Assembly: GCA_025350885.1 (NCBI GenBank)
Contig: JANXXA010000258.1
Location: forward strand, 1 to 8,650
Origin: Phenylobacterium sp.
Lineage (GTDB): Bacteria > Pseudomonadota > Alphaproteobacteria > Caulobacterales > Caulobacteraceae
Direction: 5' to 3'
DNA: 8,650 bases
Of this stretch, positions 1 through 5,999 are shown in pieces. The notes beneath the pieces were generated by a model. That model saw only the letters and a list, made by a program, of their open reading frames with translations. It was not told where the DNA came from and made no database searches. The position numbers and the translations under genes are program-made. Every line of letters starts with the position of its first letter. The first letter of the stretch is position 1.

Positions 1-145
1 CCAGCGGTCCGAGCCCCAGCGCGCGCGTCGAGCCGGTCAGCCGCAGGCGATCTCGTTCCGGCTCCCAGACCCACAGCGCCACATCCGCCGCGCCCAGCGC
101 TTCAAGCGTCGCGGTGGCGTCCCACATCCAGCGATCGTTCGGCAT
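1..145 (-). CDS. N-terminal fragment of a probable PAS-domain signalling protein (runs off the window)
   Basis: An open frame runs from an ATG at 145 to the left edge of the window (48 codons). It is too short to classify firmly. Seen: the peptide starts MPNDRWMWDAT and continues with an aromatic W-V-W-E-P-E-R-D-R-L-R-L-T-G stretch followed by A-L-G-L-G-P-L. This resembles the opening beta strands of PAS_3-type sensor domains (pattern W-x-W-x4-D-x-L). The frame stays open upstream of the ATG, with in-frame GTG (148) and TTG (151). A purine-rich stretch (GGGGTGGGACGAG) lies about 10-20 nt before the ATG, so 145, 148 or 151 are all possible starts. It begins 37 bp after the acetyltransferase stop, on the same strand. 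From memory, Caulobacter crescentus carries the c-di-GMP phosphodiesterase pdeA (PAS-GGDEF-EAL) near this locus. An ortholog is therefore a reasonable but untested guess, since no GGDEF or EAL sequence is visible here. Confidence 0.5.
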   Translation of the reverse strand, partial: MPNDRWMWDATATLEALGAADVALWVWEPERDRLRLTGSTRALGLGPL

Positions 146-182
146 CACCAAGAGGAACTCGTCCCACCCCGAGGCGCCCGGA

Positions 183-794
183 TCAGACCGAAACGCCCTC
201 GTCCGGTCCCTCGGGTCCTCGCAGAGGCGAGGTCAGGCCGAACAACACATGATCTCGCCAGACGCCGTTAATTTTCAGATAAGCCTTGGCATACCCCTCC
301 TCGGCGAAACCGGCCCGGGAGAGCAGCCGCCGCGACGGGACATTGTCGGGAATACAGGCCGCCTCGAGCCGATGCAGCCCCAGGGTGCGGAACGAGAAAT
401 CGGCCAGCGCCTTGACCGCCGCCAAGGTCAGACCGGCCCGAGCGTGGGGCCTGCCGCACCAATAGCCGACCGACCCCATCTGGGCGACGCCGCGGCGGAC
501 ATTGGAGAGCGTTATCCCGCCGGTGATCGCCTCATCCCCCGCCCGCAGAACAAAGAACGGATAGGCCGCGCCGGCCTCGCGATCCCGCGCATAGGCGGTA
601 AGGCGGCGGCGATACGCCGCACGTCCCAGGTCGTCGGCCGGCCAGGTCGGCTCCCAGGGCTGCAGGAACCCCCGGCTGACCGCCCGCAGTTCGCGCCATT
701 CGGCATAGTCCGAAGCCCGCGGCGGCCGCAGGACGACCCCCGCGCCTTCGACGCGAAGTCCGCTCTCCGGCGCGATCCAGTCCAGCAGGGCCAT
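183..794 (-). CDS. GNAT-family N-acetyltransferase, RimJ/RimL-like
   Basis: Predicted 203-residue cytoplasmic acetyl-CoA-dependent N-acetyltransferase of the RimJ/RimL branch, which modifies the N-terminal amine of ribosomal or other proteins; the actual substrate cannot be read from the sequence. Seen: an early V-x-L-R-P-P-R-x-x-D-Y-x-x-W block (residues 20-33); GYWCGRPHARAGLT (110-123), which sits at the acetyl-CoA-binding motif A; HRLEAACIPDNVPSRRLL (141-158); AGFAEEGY (161-168); and a C-terminal INGVWRDHVLFGL block, all typical of the subfamily. Length is normal. I chose the ATG at 794. It has a GAGG about 10 nt upstream and gives a usual N-terminus (MALLDWI), whereas the longer frame begins at a TTG (830) without a clear ribosome binding site. 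It follows the M16 peptidase by 71 bp and probably belongs to the same transcript. Family call is firm, function generic. Confidence 0.88.
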   Translation of the reverse strand: MALLDWIAPESGLRVEGAGVVLRPPRASDYAEWRELRAVSRGFLQPWEPTWPADDLGRAAYRRRLTAYARDREAGAAYPFFVLRAGDEAITGGITLSNVRRGVAQMGSVGYWCGRPHARAGLTLAAVKALADFSFRTLGLHRLEAACIPDNVPSRRLLSRAGFAEEGYAKAYLKINGVWRDHVLFGLTSPLRGPEGPDEGVSV

Positions 795-865
795 GGGGTG
801 GAAGCCTCGCGCAAAACGCGCGCCCGTCAAGCACCGTTCGGTGGCGTGCGCTCGGCGCCGGGCGC

Positions 866-2131
866 CTACCCGAACAGCGCCCGCTCGAAAACCGGAGCGG
901 CGTTCAGCGAGACCTTGGGGCCCAGCACCGCGATGGCGACGCGCTGCTGCGCCAGGATCCGAGCCGTAAGCGCGGTCAGATCCGCCGGGGTCACCGCCTC
1001 CACCTCGGCGGCTACCTCGGCGGGGTCCAGCGCGCGGCCGAACAACAGCACCTGGCCGGCGGCCTGTTCGGCGCGGGCCAGGGCGCTTTCGCGGCCCATG
1101 AACATCGAGCCCTTCAGCTGGGCCTTGGCGCGGGCCAGCTCGGCCTCGCTCACCGGCGTCAGCATCCCGGCGATCTCGCCAGCGGCCACCCGGACCAGCT
1201 CTGCGGCGTCCTTGGCCGCACAGCCGGCGAAGACGCCCAGCACCCCGGTGTCGGCATAGGTCTCGGAATAGGCGTCGATGGCGTAGGCCAGGCCGCGCTT
1301 CTCGCGCGCTTCCTGAAACAGCCGCGAGGCCATGCCGCCGCCCAGGATCTCGGCCAGCAGCCGAAGCGCGAAATAGCCCGGATCGCGCACGCCGACAGCC
1401 GGCAGCAAGACCACGATATTGGCCTGCTCCAGTCTCTTGGAGGTCGGACGCCGGCCTCCGGTGAACGTGGCTGGTGCATCGGCGGTCAGCGCCGCGCCGC
1501 CGGCGGCCTGACCGAAATCGCGCTCGGCCAGCCGCAGGAGATCGTCCTCGTCCACCGCGCCCGCCGCGCTGATCACCAGGGATCGCGGCGCATAGAGGCT
1601 GGCCCGCCAGGCGCCCAAGGTCTGCGGATCGGCCACGGCGATGGAATCTGGCGTCCCCAGGATCGGCCGGCCCAGCGGCTGGTCCTCGAAGGCCGCGGTC
1701 TGGGCCAGTTCGAACACCAGATCATCGGGGGCGTCGGCTGCTTCGGCGATTTCCTGGCCCACCACCTGCTTTTCGCGGGCGAGGTCACCGGCGTCCATGG
1801 TCGGGCGCTGAACCAGGTCGGCCAGCACGGCCGAGCCCAGATCGAGGCCGCCGGCCAGCGCGCGGATCTGGAAGCTGGTCCGCTCGTAGCCGGTGGCGGC
1901 GTTGATATTGCCACCTTCCACCTCGATCACCTCGACGATGTCGCGCGCCGATCGCCCGCCGGCGCCCTTGAAGACCATGTGTTCCAACAGGTGCGACCAG
2001 CCGGACCGACCTTTGTCCTCCGCCCGCGCGCCCTGCCCCGCCACGACGGACAGGGCCACGGTCTGCAGGCCCGGCATCGGGTCGCAGACCACGCGGACAC
2101 CGTTGGCCAATGTGTGAACCTTTGGGGTCAT
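866..2131 (-). CDS. M16 family zinc metallopeptidase (mitochondrial processing peptidase-like)
   Basis: Predicted 421-residue zinc endopeptidase of the pitrilysin/insulinase (M16B) family, the bacterial relatives of the mitochondrial processing peptidase beta subunit. Seen: the inverted zinc motif H-L-L-E-H at residues 47-51 (ligands H47 and H51, catalytic E50). The third ligand is most likely E127 in VVGQEIAEA, 76 positions after H51, as in the family. A GGNINAATGYERTSF block (73-87) is also conserved. The second M16 domain has the hallmark GGGMASRLFQEAREKRGLAY stretch with its conserved Arg/Tyr. No signal peptide or membrane segment is visible, so it is probably cytoplasmic. Length is typical of short bacterial M16 proteins that dimerise. 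The ATG at 2131 lies 8 nt after the thrC stop with only a weak G-rich ribosome binding site, which suggests coupling to thrC. Substrate is unknown; peptide turnover is possible. Confidence 0.95.
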   Translation of the reverse strand: MTPKVHTLANGVRVVCDPMPGLQTVALSVVAGQGARAEDKGRSGWSHLLEHMVFKGAGGRSARDIVEVIEVEGGNINAATGYERTSFQIRALAGGLDLGSAVLADLVQRPTMDAGDLAREKQVVGQEIAEAADAPDDLVFELAQTAAFEDQPLGRPILGTPDSIAVADPQTLGAWRASLYAPRSLVISAAGAVDEDDLLRLAERDFGQAAGGAALTADAPATFTGGRRPTSKRLEQANIVVLLPAVGVRDPGYFALRLLAEILGGGMASRLFQEAREKRGLAYAIDAYSETYADTGVLGVFAGCAAKDAAELVRVAAGEIAGMLTPVSEAELARAKAQLKGSMFMGRESALARAEQAAGQVLLFGRALDPAEVAAEVEAVTPADLTALTARILAQQRVAIAVLGPKVSLNAAPVFERALFG

Positions 2132-2139
2132 TGGCGTCG

Positions 2140-3531
2140 TCAGGCCCCCGCGAAGGCGCGGACGTAGGCCTTGATGCTCTCGGCTTCCGCCGGAAGGCGG
2201 TCGAAGCGCTCTGGCCGGCCGGCAAGGTCGGCGACGCCGCGCGGCAGTTGTGGCGTGACCCCGCTGGCCTCGGCGACATCGCGCGGGAACTTCGCCGGAT
2301 GGGCCGTCGCCATGACCACCACTGGCCCGGTCAGGATATCGGCTCGGCTGAGCGCGGCGACCGCCACGGCGGTGTGCGGATCGATCAACTCGCCGGTCTG
2401 GTTGAGCGTTGCCAGAATGGTCCGCCGCGTCTGCGCCTCGCTCACCGCCACGCCGCGAAACAGCGCGCGCATCGACGCCAGCGTCTGGGGGGCGACGTCG
2501 ATGACGCCGGCCTCGGCGAAGGCGGCAAAGGCGCGGGCGGTTTCAACCGGCTCGCGCCCGGTGCTCTCGAAATAGAGTCGTTCGAAGTTCGACGCCGACT
2601 GGATGTCCATGGCCGGCGATATGGTCGGTTCAACCTTGCCGCGGGCATAGCGGCCGGTCTGGAACGTCCGGGCCAGGATATCGTTGGCGTTGGTGGCGAC
2701 CACAATCTCCCCGATCGGCAGGCCCATGCGATGGGCGACATAGCCGGCGAAGGCGTCGCCGAAATTGCCTGAGGGGACGCAGAACGACACCTTGCGCCCG
2801 GGCGCGCCGAGCGCCGCGGCGGTAGTGAAATAATAGACCGCCTGGGCAGCGATGCGGGCGAAGTTGATCGAGTTGACGCCGGACAGATCGACGGCCTGGC
2901 GAAGGACCGCATCCTGGAAGGCATTCTTGACGATCGCCTGGCAGTCGTCGAACGAGCCCTTGACCGCCACGCAGGCAATATTGGGCTCGGTCGCGGTGGT
3001 CATGAACCGCCGCTGCACCTCGGAGATGCGGCCTTCTGGAAACAGCGCCACGACGCGTACCGCCCTGCGTCCGCGGAACGCCTCGACGGCCGCCCCGCCG
3101 GTATCGCCGGAGGTGGCGCAGAGGATCGTCTGGGTACGGCCCTGGCCGCTCAGCATGTGGTCGTAGAGCCGGGCCAGGATCTGCATGGCCACGTCTTTGA
3201 ACGCCAGGCTCGGGCCATGGAACAGCTCGGCCAGAAACACGCCCGGCTCAAGTTGCGTAAGCGGGACGACGGCGTCGTGCGTGAAGGTCGCATAGGCTTC
3301 CCGGCACATGTCCAGCAGGTCGGCCGCATCGATCTCGTCGCCGGCGAACGCGCCGATCACCCGCGCGGCCACCTCGGCATAGGATTTGTCGGCGAAGCCC
3401 GCGATCTCGGCTGGCGATATCTGCGGCCAGGTCCGCGGCACATAGAGGCCGCCGTCGGGCGCAAGCCCGCCCAGCACGGCGTCCACGAAGCCCACCGCAG
3501 GCGATGCGCCCCGGGTGGAGACGTACCGCAT
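2140..3531 (-). CDS. thrC: Threonine synthase
   Basis: Threonine synthase, the PLP-dependent last step of threonine biosynthesis: O-phospho-L-homoserine plus water gives L-threonine plus phosphate, in the cytoplasm. Seen: the classic N-terminus MRYVSTRG; an L-x-P-D-G-G-L-Y-V-P block (residues 23-32); the PLP Schiff-base lysine K112 in PSLAFKD; TSGDTGGAA (140-148); LFPEGRISEVQ (163-173); and the phosphate-binding loop SGNFGD (254-259). The 463-residue length fits the long fold-type II threonine synthases of Proteobacteria and yeast. The start is the ATG at 3531. The TTG just before it would only add one residue and overlaps the surf1 stop. That ATG shares one base with the surf1 TGA (TGATG), and an AAAAAGGA about 10 nt upstream is a good ribosome binding site. 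That site lies inside the last unit of an 18-bp repeat array. The gene is metabolically unrelated to the oxidase genes in front of it. Confidence 0.97.
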   Translation of the reverse strand: MRYVSTRGASPAVGFVDAVLGGLAPDGGLYVPRTWPQISPAEIAGFADKSYAEVAARVIGAFAGDEIDAADLLDMCREAYATFTHDAVVPLTQLEPGVFLAELFHGPSLAFKDVAMQILARLYDHMLSGQGRTQTILCATSGDTGGAAVEAFRGRRAVRVVALFPEGRISEVQRRFMTTATEPNIACVAVKGSFDDCQAIVKNAFQDAVLRQAVDLSGVNSINFARIAAQAVYYFTTAAALGAPGRKVSFCVPSGNFGDAFAGYVAHRMGLPIGEIVVATNANDILARTFQTGRYARGKVEPTISPAMDIQSASNFERLYFESTGREPVETARAFAAFAEAGVIDVAPQTLASMRALFRGVAVSEAQTRRTILATLNQTGELIDPHTAVAVAALSRADILTGPVVVMATAHPAKFPRDVAEASGVTPQLPRGVADLAGRPERFDRLPAEAESIKAYVRAFAGA

Positions 3532-4343
3532 CAACGCCTGATCCTTTTTGCGAGCCGAACTCTTTTGGAAACGCCGAACCTTTTGGAAAGCCCGACTCTT
3601 TTCGAAATGACGGCGGCATAGACGCCGGCCAGGCCGCCCGCCAGCCCGAACCAGGTCAGGGCATATTCAAAGTGGCGGTTGGGGATCTCCACCGGCAGGG
3701 GGGCGGGGACCAGGGCCTTGAAGCCCGGATTGGTGCTGGTCTCGGCGAACAGGATGATCGGCGCCGGCGCCGGCGCCTTGAGCTGAGCGGCCATGGCGCG
3801 CACGTCGCGGATATACCAATGCGCCGGCGTGTTCTTCGGGGTCGCGAAGTTGCCGCGCTCTGGCGGGCGCAGAACGCCAACGATCCGCAACGGGCTGGTG
3901 GCCGCGGAATCCACCGGGGGCCGATCCGTCACGGTGTCGGCCAGATAGCCGCGATCAACCAGTACCGAGCGGTAGCGCGCGCTTTGCACGGCGCAGGCGG
4001 AAACCAGGCGCTGGCCGGCCTGGCCGTTACGCAGGTCATAGACTTCGAGGAAGGGCGCGGTGGCCAGGCCAGGGCAGCTGACGCTCACCCGAATAAACGA
4101 CACTTCCCGCCCCTGGCTCAGGCCGTCGAGCACCGGTTCCAGCGCCCGCGCCGGTGCGGCCTCCAGCGCCGCGAGGTGGGCCAGCAGGTTTTCCTTCCAC
4201 TTGAGCCGTTGCAGCTGCCAGACACCCAGGCCGATGAGAATGGCCAAGGCGATGGCGGTGGCCACCGTCAGGCCCGCCGGAAACCCGGTGGCGTCCGGCC
4301 GGGCAGGACGCGGCGCGAGTTTCGGCTCCCAGGACTCAGTCAT
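3531..4343 (-). CDS. surf1: SURF1 family cytochrome c oxidase assembly protein
   Basis: Predicted 270-residue SURF1/Shy1-type inner-membrane protein that helps heme A insertion into subunit I of the aa3 oxidase; bacterial Surf1 proteins bind heme A. Seen: first membrane segment at about residues 24-42 leading into the SURF1 signature G-L-G-V-W-Q-L-Q-R-L-K-W-K; a large periplasmic domain with VDRGYL and WYIRDV; then PNRHFEYALTWFGLAG and a second membrane segment (about 226-245). Odd: after this segment comes a 25-residue tail (246-270) with net charge about +11, made of four hexamers of the type [SA]-K-R-[VFI]-[GR]-[LVR]. The tail is encoded by an 18-bp tandem repeat rich in AAA, AGA and AGG codons, unlike the rest of the gene. 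By the positive-inside rule the tail would face the cytoplasm. The ATG at 4343 has no strong ribosome binding site and overlaps a 16-codon ORF that spans the ctaE-surf1 gap; the stop overlaps the thrC start. Confidence 0.93.
   Translation of the reverse strand: MTESWEPKLAPRPARPDATGFPAGLTVATAIALAILIGLGVWQLQRLKWKENLLAHLAALEAAPARALEPVLDGLSQGREVSFIRVSVSCPGLATAPFLEVYDLRNGQAGQRLVSACAVQSARYRSVLVDRGYLADTVTDRPPVDSAATSPLRIVGVLRPPERGNFATPKNTPAHWYIRDVRAMAAQLKAPAPAPIILFAETSTNPGFKALVPAPLPVEIPNRHFEYALTWFGLAGGLAGVYAAVISKRVGLSKRFGVSKRVRLAKRIRR
3536..3607 (-). repeat. 18-bp tandem repeat, four units, at the 3' end of surf1
   Basis: Four contiguous 18-bp units at 3590-3607, 3572-3589, 3554-3571 and 3536-3553. 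On the coding strand they read TTTCGAAAAGAGTCGGGC, TTTCCAAAAGGTTCGGCG, TTTCCAAAAGAGTTCGGC and a diverged TCGCAAAAAGGATCAGGC. Because 18 is a multiple of three, the array keeps the surf1 frame and adds about four hexapeptides. It is much more A-rich than its surroundings. The array stops 2 bp before the surf1 TGA, and its last unit supplies the AAAAAGGA ribosome binding site of thrC. Seen directly; origin by slippage or by insertion of a repeat element is inference. Confidence 0.93.
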
Positions 4344-4386
4344 TTGGGGACGCAGCGCCGGACAGCAGGGGAAGACGCTTGGCCAT
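4336..4386 (-). CDS. Possible 16-residue coupling ORF between ctaE and surf1
   Basis: A short frame reads MAKRLPLLSGAASPND and fills the 54-bp ctaE-surf1 gap. Its ATG (4384-4386) shares a base with a second, duplicated TGA (4386-4388) downstream of ctaE. Its own TGA (4336-4338) lies just inside the surf1 start, an 8-nt overlap. A GAGG lies 9 nt before its ATG, which is better than anything in front of surf1. It could carry ribosomes from ctaE to surf1 by termination-reinitiation. It resembles no known protein, and a frame this short could be chance, so it is listed as tentative only. Confidence 0.25.
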   Translation of the reverse strand: MAKRLPLLSGAASPND

Positions 4387-4408
4387 CAAGCCCCGCCTCA
4401 AGCCCCGC
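4385..4408 (-). repeat. 12-bp tandem duplication spanning the ctaE stop codon
   Basis: On the coding strand GGCGGGGCTTGA occurs twice in a row; the first copy encodes the last Gly-Gly-Ala and the TGA of ctaE. The second copy places another in-frame TGA 12 nt further on, directly overlapping the ATG of the tentative 16-codon ORF. The units are exact except at the far edge of the second copy. It is short enough to be a simple slippage product. Confidence 0.75.
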
Positions 4409-5276
4409 CGTGGGCTCCGAAGACCACGTAGATGAAGGCGAACAGGAACAGCCAAACCACGTCGACGAAGTGCCAGTACCAGGCCGCCGCCTCGAATCCG
4501 AAGTGTTTCTGTGGGGTAAGGCCGCCGTTCAGCAGGCGGATCAGGCAGATGGACAGGAATATGGTGCCGATCAGCACGTGGAAACCGTGGAAGCCGGTGG
4601 CCATGAAGAACGACGACCCGTAGAGCCCGGCGTTGGCCGCCTCCTCCGAGAAGAAGTATTTGTGCTCGATGATGTGGCCGTATTCGTAGGCCTGGATCGA
4701 GGTGAACAGCACGCCCAGGATGATCGTCAGAAAGAGGCCGATCTTGGCGCCCCCGCGGTCGCCGGTCTGCAGCGCGTGGTGCGCCCAGGTCACCGTGGTG
4801 CCCGACAACAGCAGCGTCAGCGTGTTGACCAACGGCAGCTGGAACGCAGGCACGGTCTCCACGCCGTGTGGCGGCCAGGTCGCCCAGGCCTTACGCACTT
4901 CCTCGATGGCTTCGCCGGCGCCGGCGCGATGGCCGTGGAACAGGGCCATCTCGAAAAAGATCCAGAACCAGGCGACGAAGAACATCACCTCCGAGGCGAT
5001 GAACAACACCATGCCGTAGCGCAGGCCGATGGAAACTACCGGCGTATGATCGCCCTGGTTGGCCTCGATGGTGACGTCGCGCCACCAGGCCAGCATGGTG
5101 AACAGCACCCCGGCCAGGCCCGCGTAGAACAGCCAGGCGGTGTGCGCCGGCAGGCCGAACAGACCCTTCATCCAGGTCACGCCGCCCAGCGCCATCACCG
5201 TGGCCGCCACCGCGCCGACCAGCGGCCAGGGCGACGGATTGACCAGGTGGTAGTCGTGCTTCACGCCTTCGGCCAT
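4398..5276 (-). CDS. ctaE: Cytochrome c oxidase subunit III
   Basis: Subunit III (CoxC/CtaE) of the aa3-type cytochrome c oxidase, a multi-span inner-membrane protein that stabilises subunit I and its proton uptake. Seen: 292 residues with about seven hydrophobic segments; N-terminal HDYHLVNPSPWP (residues 7-18); WWRDVTIEA (64-72) followed by G-D-H-T; the conserved acidic residue E96 in FIASEVMFFVAWFW; TWAHHAL; SIQAYEY; GFHGFHV; and a C-terminal FGFEAAAWYWHFVDVVWLFLF block, all strongly diagnostic. Length fits alphaproteobacterial and mitochondrial-type subunit III. The ATG at 5276 has GAGGG about 12 nt upstream. The gene follows ctaG by 77 bp and precedes surf1 by 54 bp. Many alphaproteobacteria have a small DUF983 gene between ctaE and surf1; none fits here. 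A 12-bp duplication straddles the stop codon. Confidence 0.98.
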   Translation of the reverse strand: MAEGVKHDYHLVNPSPWPLVGAVAATVMALGGVTWMKGLFGLPAHTAWLFYAGLAGVLFTMLAWWRDVTIEANQGDHTPVVSIGLRYGMVLFIASEVMFFVAWFWIFFEMALFHGHRAGAGEAIEEVRKAWATWPPHGVETVPAFQLPLVNTLTLLLSGTTVTWAHHALQTGDRGGAKIGLFLTIILGVLFTSIQAYEYGHIIEHKYFFSEEAANAGLYGSSFFMATGFHGFHVLIGTIFLSICLIRLLNGGLTPQKHFGFEAAAWYWHFVDVVWLFLFAFIYVVFGAHGGA

Positions 5277-5354
5277 CTCGGTCTCAATCCCTCTCGATAT
5301 GCGCGCGGCGCGCCGCGGGACTTAACCCCGCCGACGCAGCCGGTTGGCGTCACG
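5277..5354. other. ctaG-ctaE spacer with a 14-bp GC palindrome
   Basis: The 78-bp gap holds a perfect palindrome, CGCGGCGCGCCGCG, at 5304-5317, and the probable ctaE ribosome binding site (GAGGG on the coding strand, near 5290-5294). The palindrome could form a short hairpin in the mRNA, but no U-run follows it, so it is not a convincing terminator. In DNA this GC-rich it may be chance. Nothing else is recognised in the gap. Confidence 0.45.
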
Positions 5355-5999
5355 CTATAGCCCCGCCGCTGCGGGTCCGCCAAGGGTGGAAACGGCCTTG
5401 CCGCCAGATGACCCGCCCCCCGCCACCGCGGCCTTGGCGTCCACCGCCGGATAGAAGGTGTAGCTCAACGTCACCTCCTTGATGTTGCGGGTCTCGAACT
5501 CGCGGGCGAACTGGGGATCGACGAAATAGAGCACCGGCATCTCCACCGTCTTGCCCGCCGCGATGGTCTGGTCGGAGAAGCAGAAACACGACAGCTTGTG
5601 GAAGTAGACCGCCGCCTGCTCGGGCACCACGTTGAACACCGCCCGGCCGGTGACCGCTTTGGCGGAATGGTTGGTCACTTTGAAGATCGCCACCTTGGTC
5701 TCCCCGATCTTCATCGCCTGGCTGGTCTGTTCGGCGGTGAAGTCCCAGGGCAGGTCGCGGACATTGGCGTCGAAGCGGATCAGGAGGTCGGTGTCGAGCA
5801 CCCGGTCCGGCGCCTTGGAGGCCCTGCGCACGGTGCCGTCATATCCGGTAGCCTGGCAGAAGGCCTTGTAGAGCGGCACCGAGGCGTAGGCCGCCCCGAC
5901 CATGCCGACGAAGGCCGAGGCGCAGATCGCGCCCAGACGCCGGTTGCGCCGTTGCTGCGGCGTCAGGACTGGCCGCTCACAGCGGGGGTTGGATGACAT
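5355..5999 (-). CDS. ctaG: Cytochrome c oxidase assembly protein CtaG/Cox11
   Basis: Cox11-type copper chaperone that donates Cu(I) for the CuB centre of oxidase subunit I; a single-pass inner-membrane protein with a periplasmic copper domain. Seen: 214 residues; a short basic N-terminus (QQRRNRR, 15-21); a membrane segment at about 22-42 running into SVPLYKAFCQATGYDGT with conserved C48; the family copper motif C-F-C at 138-140 within KLSCFCFSD; and FVDPQFA, all diagnostic of CtaG_Cox11. Odd: after the last beta strand comes a roughly 28-residue Gly/Ala/Ser tail, longer than in many relatives and probably disordered. The ATG at 5999 lies inside the end of the preceding small gene (23-nt overlap), with GAGG 10 nt upstream, which indicates coupling. 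Spacing to ctaE is 77 bp. Note that the name ctaG is also used for an unrelated Bacillus family; this is the Cox11 type. Confidence 0.97.
   Translation of the reverse strand: MSSNPRCERPVLTPQQRRNRRLGAICASAFVGMVGAAYASVPLYKAFCQATGYDGTVRRASKAPDRVLDTDLLIRFDANVRDLPWDFTAEQTSQAMKIGETKVAIFKVTNHSAKAVTGRAVFNVVPEQAAVYFHKLSCFCFSDQTIAAGKTVEMPVLYFVDPQFAREFETRNIKEVTLSYTFYPAVDAKAAVAGGGSSGGKAVSTLGGPAAAGL

Noticed and set aside
795..830. Upstream TTG start for the acetyltransferase (12 more residues)
   Set aside because: No ribosome binding site precedes it, and the ATG at 794 has one and gives the more usual N-terminus. It cannot be fully excluded.
114..1259. 381-codon open frame on the plus strand
   Set aside because: Antisense to the acetyltransferase and part of the M16 peptidase; Arg/Pro/Ala/Ser-rich with no recognisable domain.
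2110..2772. 220-codon open frame on the plus strand
   Set aside because: Antisense to the 3' half of thrC; composition is that of a codon-position shadow.
3536..3607. CRISPR-like array
   Set aside because: The 18-bp units are directly adjacent, without spacers, and lie in frame inside a coding gene; there are no cas genes.
3765..3780. GGCGCC hexamer repeat inside surf1
   Set aside because: Encodes a short Ala-Pro run in the periplasmic domain; ordinary low-complexity sequence in a GC-rich gene.
5304..5317. Palindromic operator in the ctaG-ctaE gap
   Set aside because: A 14-bp palindrome of only C and G is not very unlikely in DNA of this composition, and no known regulator motif is recognised.
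3504..5360. 618-codon open frame on the plus strand
   Set aside because: It lies antisense to thrC's start, surf1 and ctaE, all of which have unmistakable family motifs. Its translation is Arg/Gly/Gln/His-rich low-complexity sequence, typical of an antisense shadow in GC-rich DNA.
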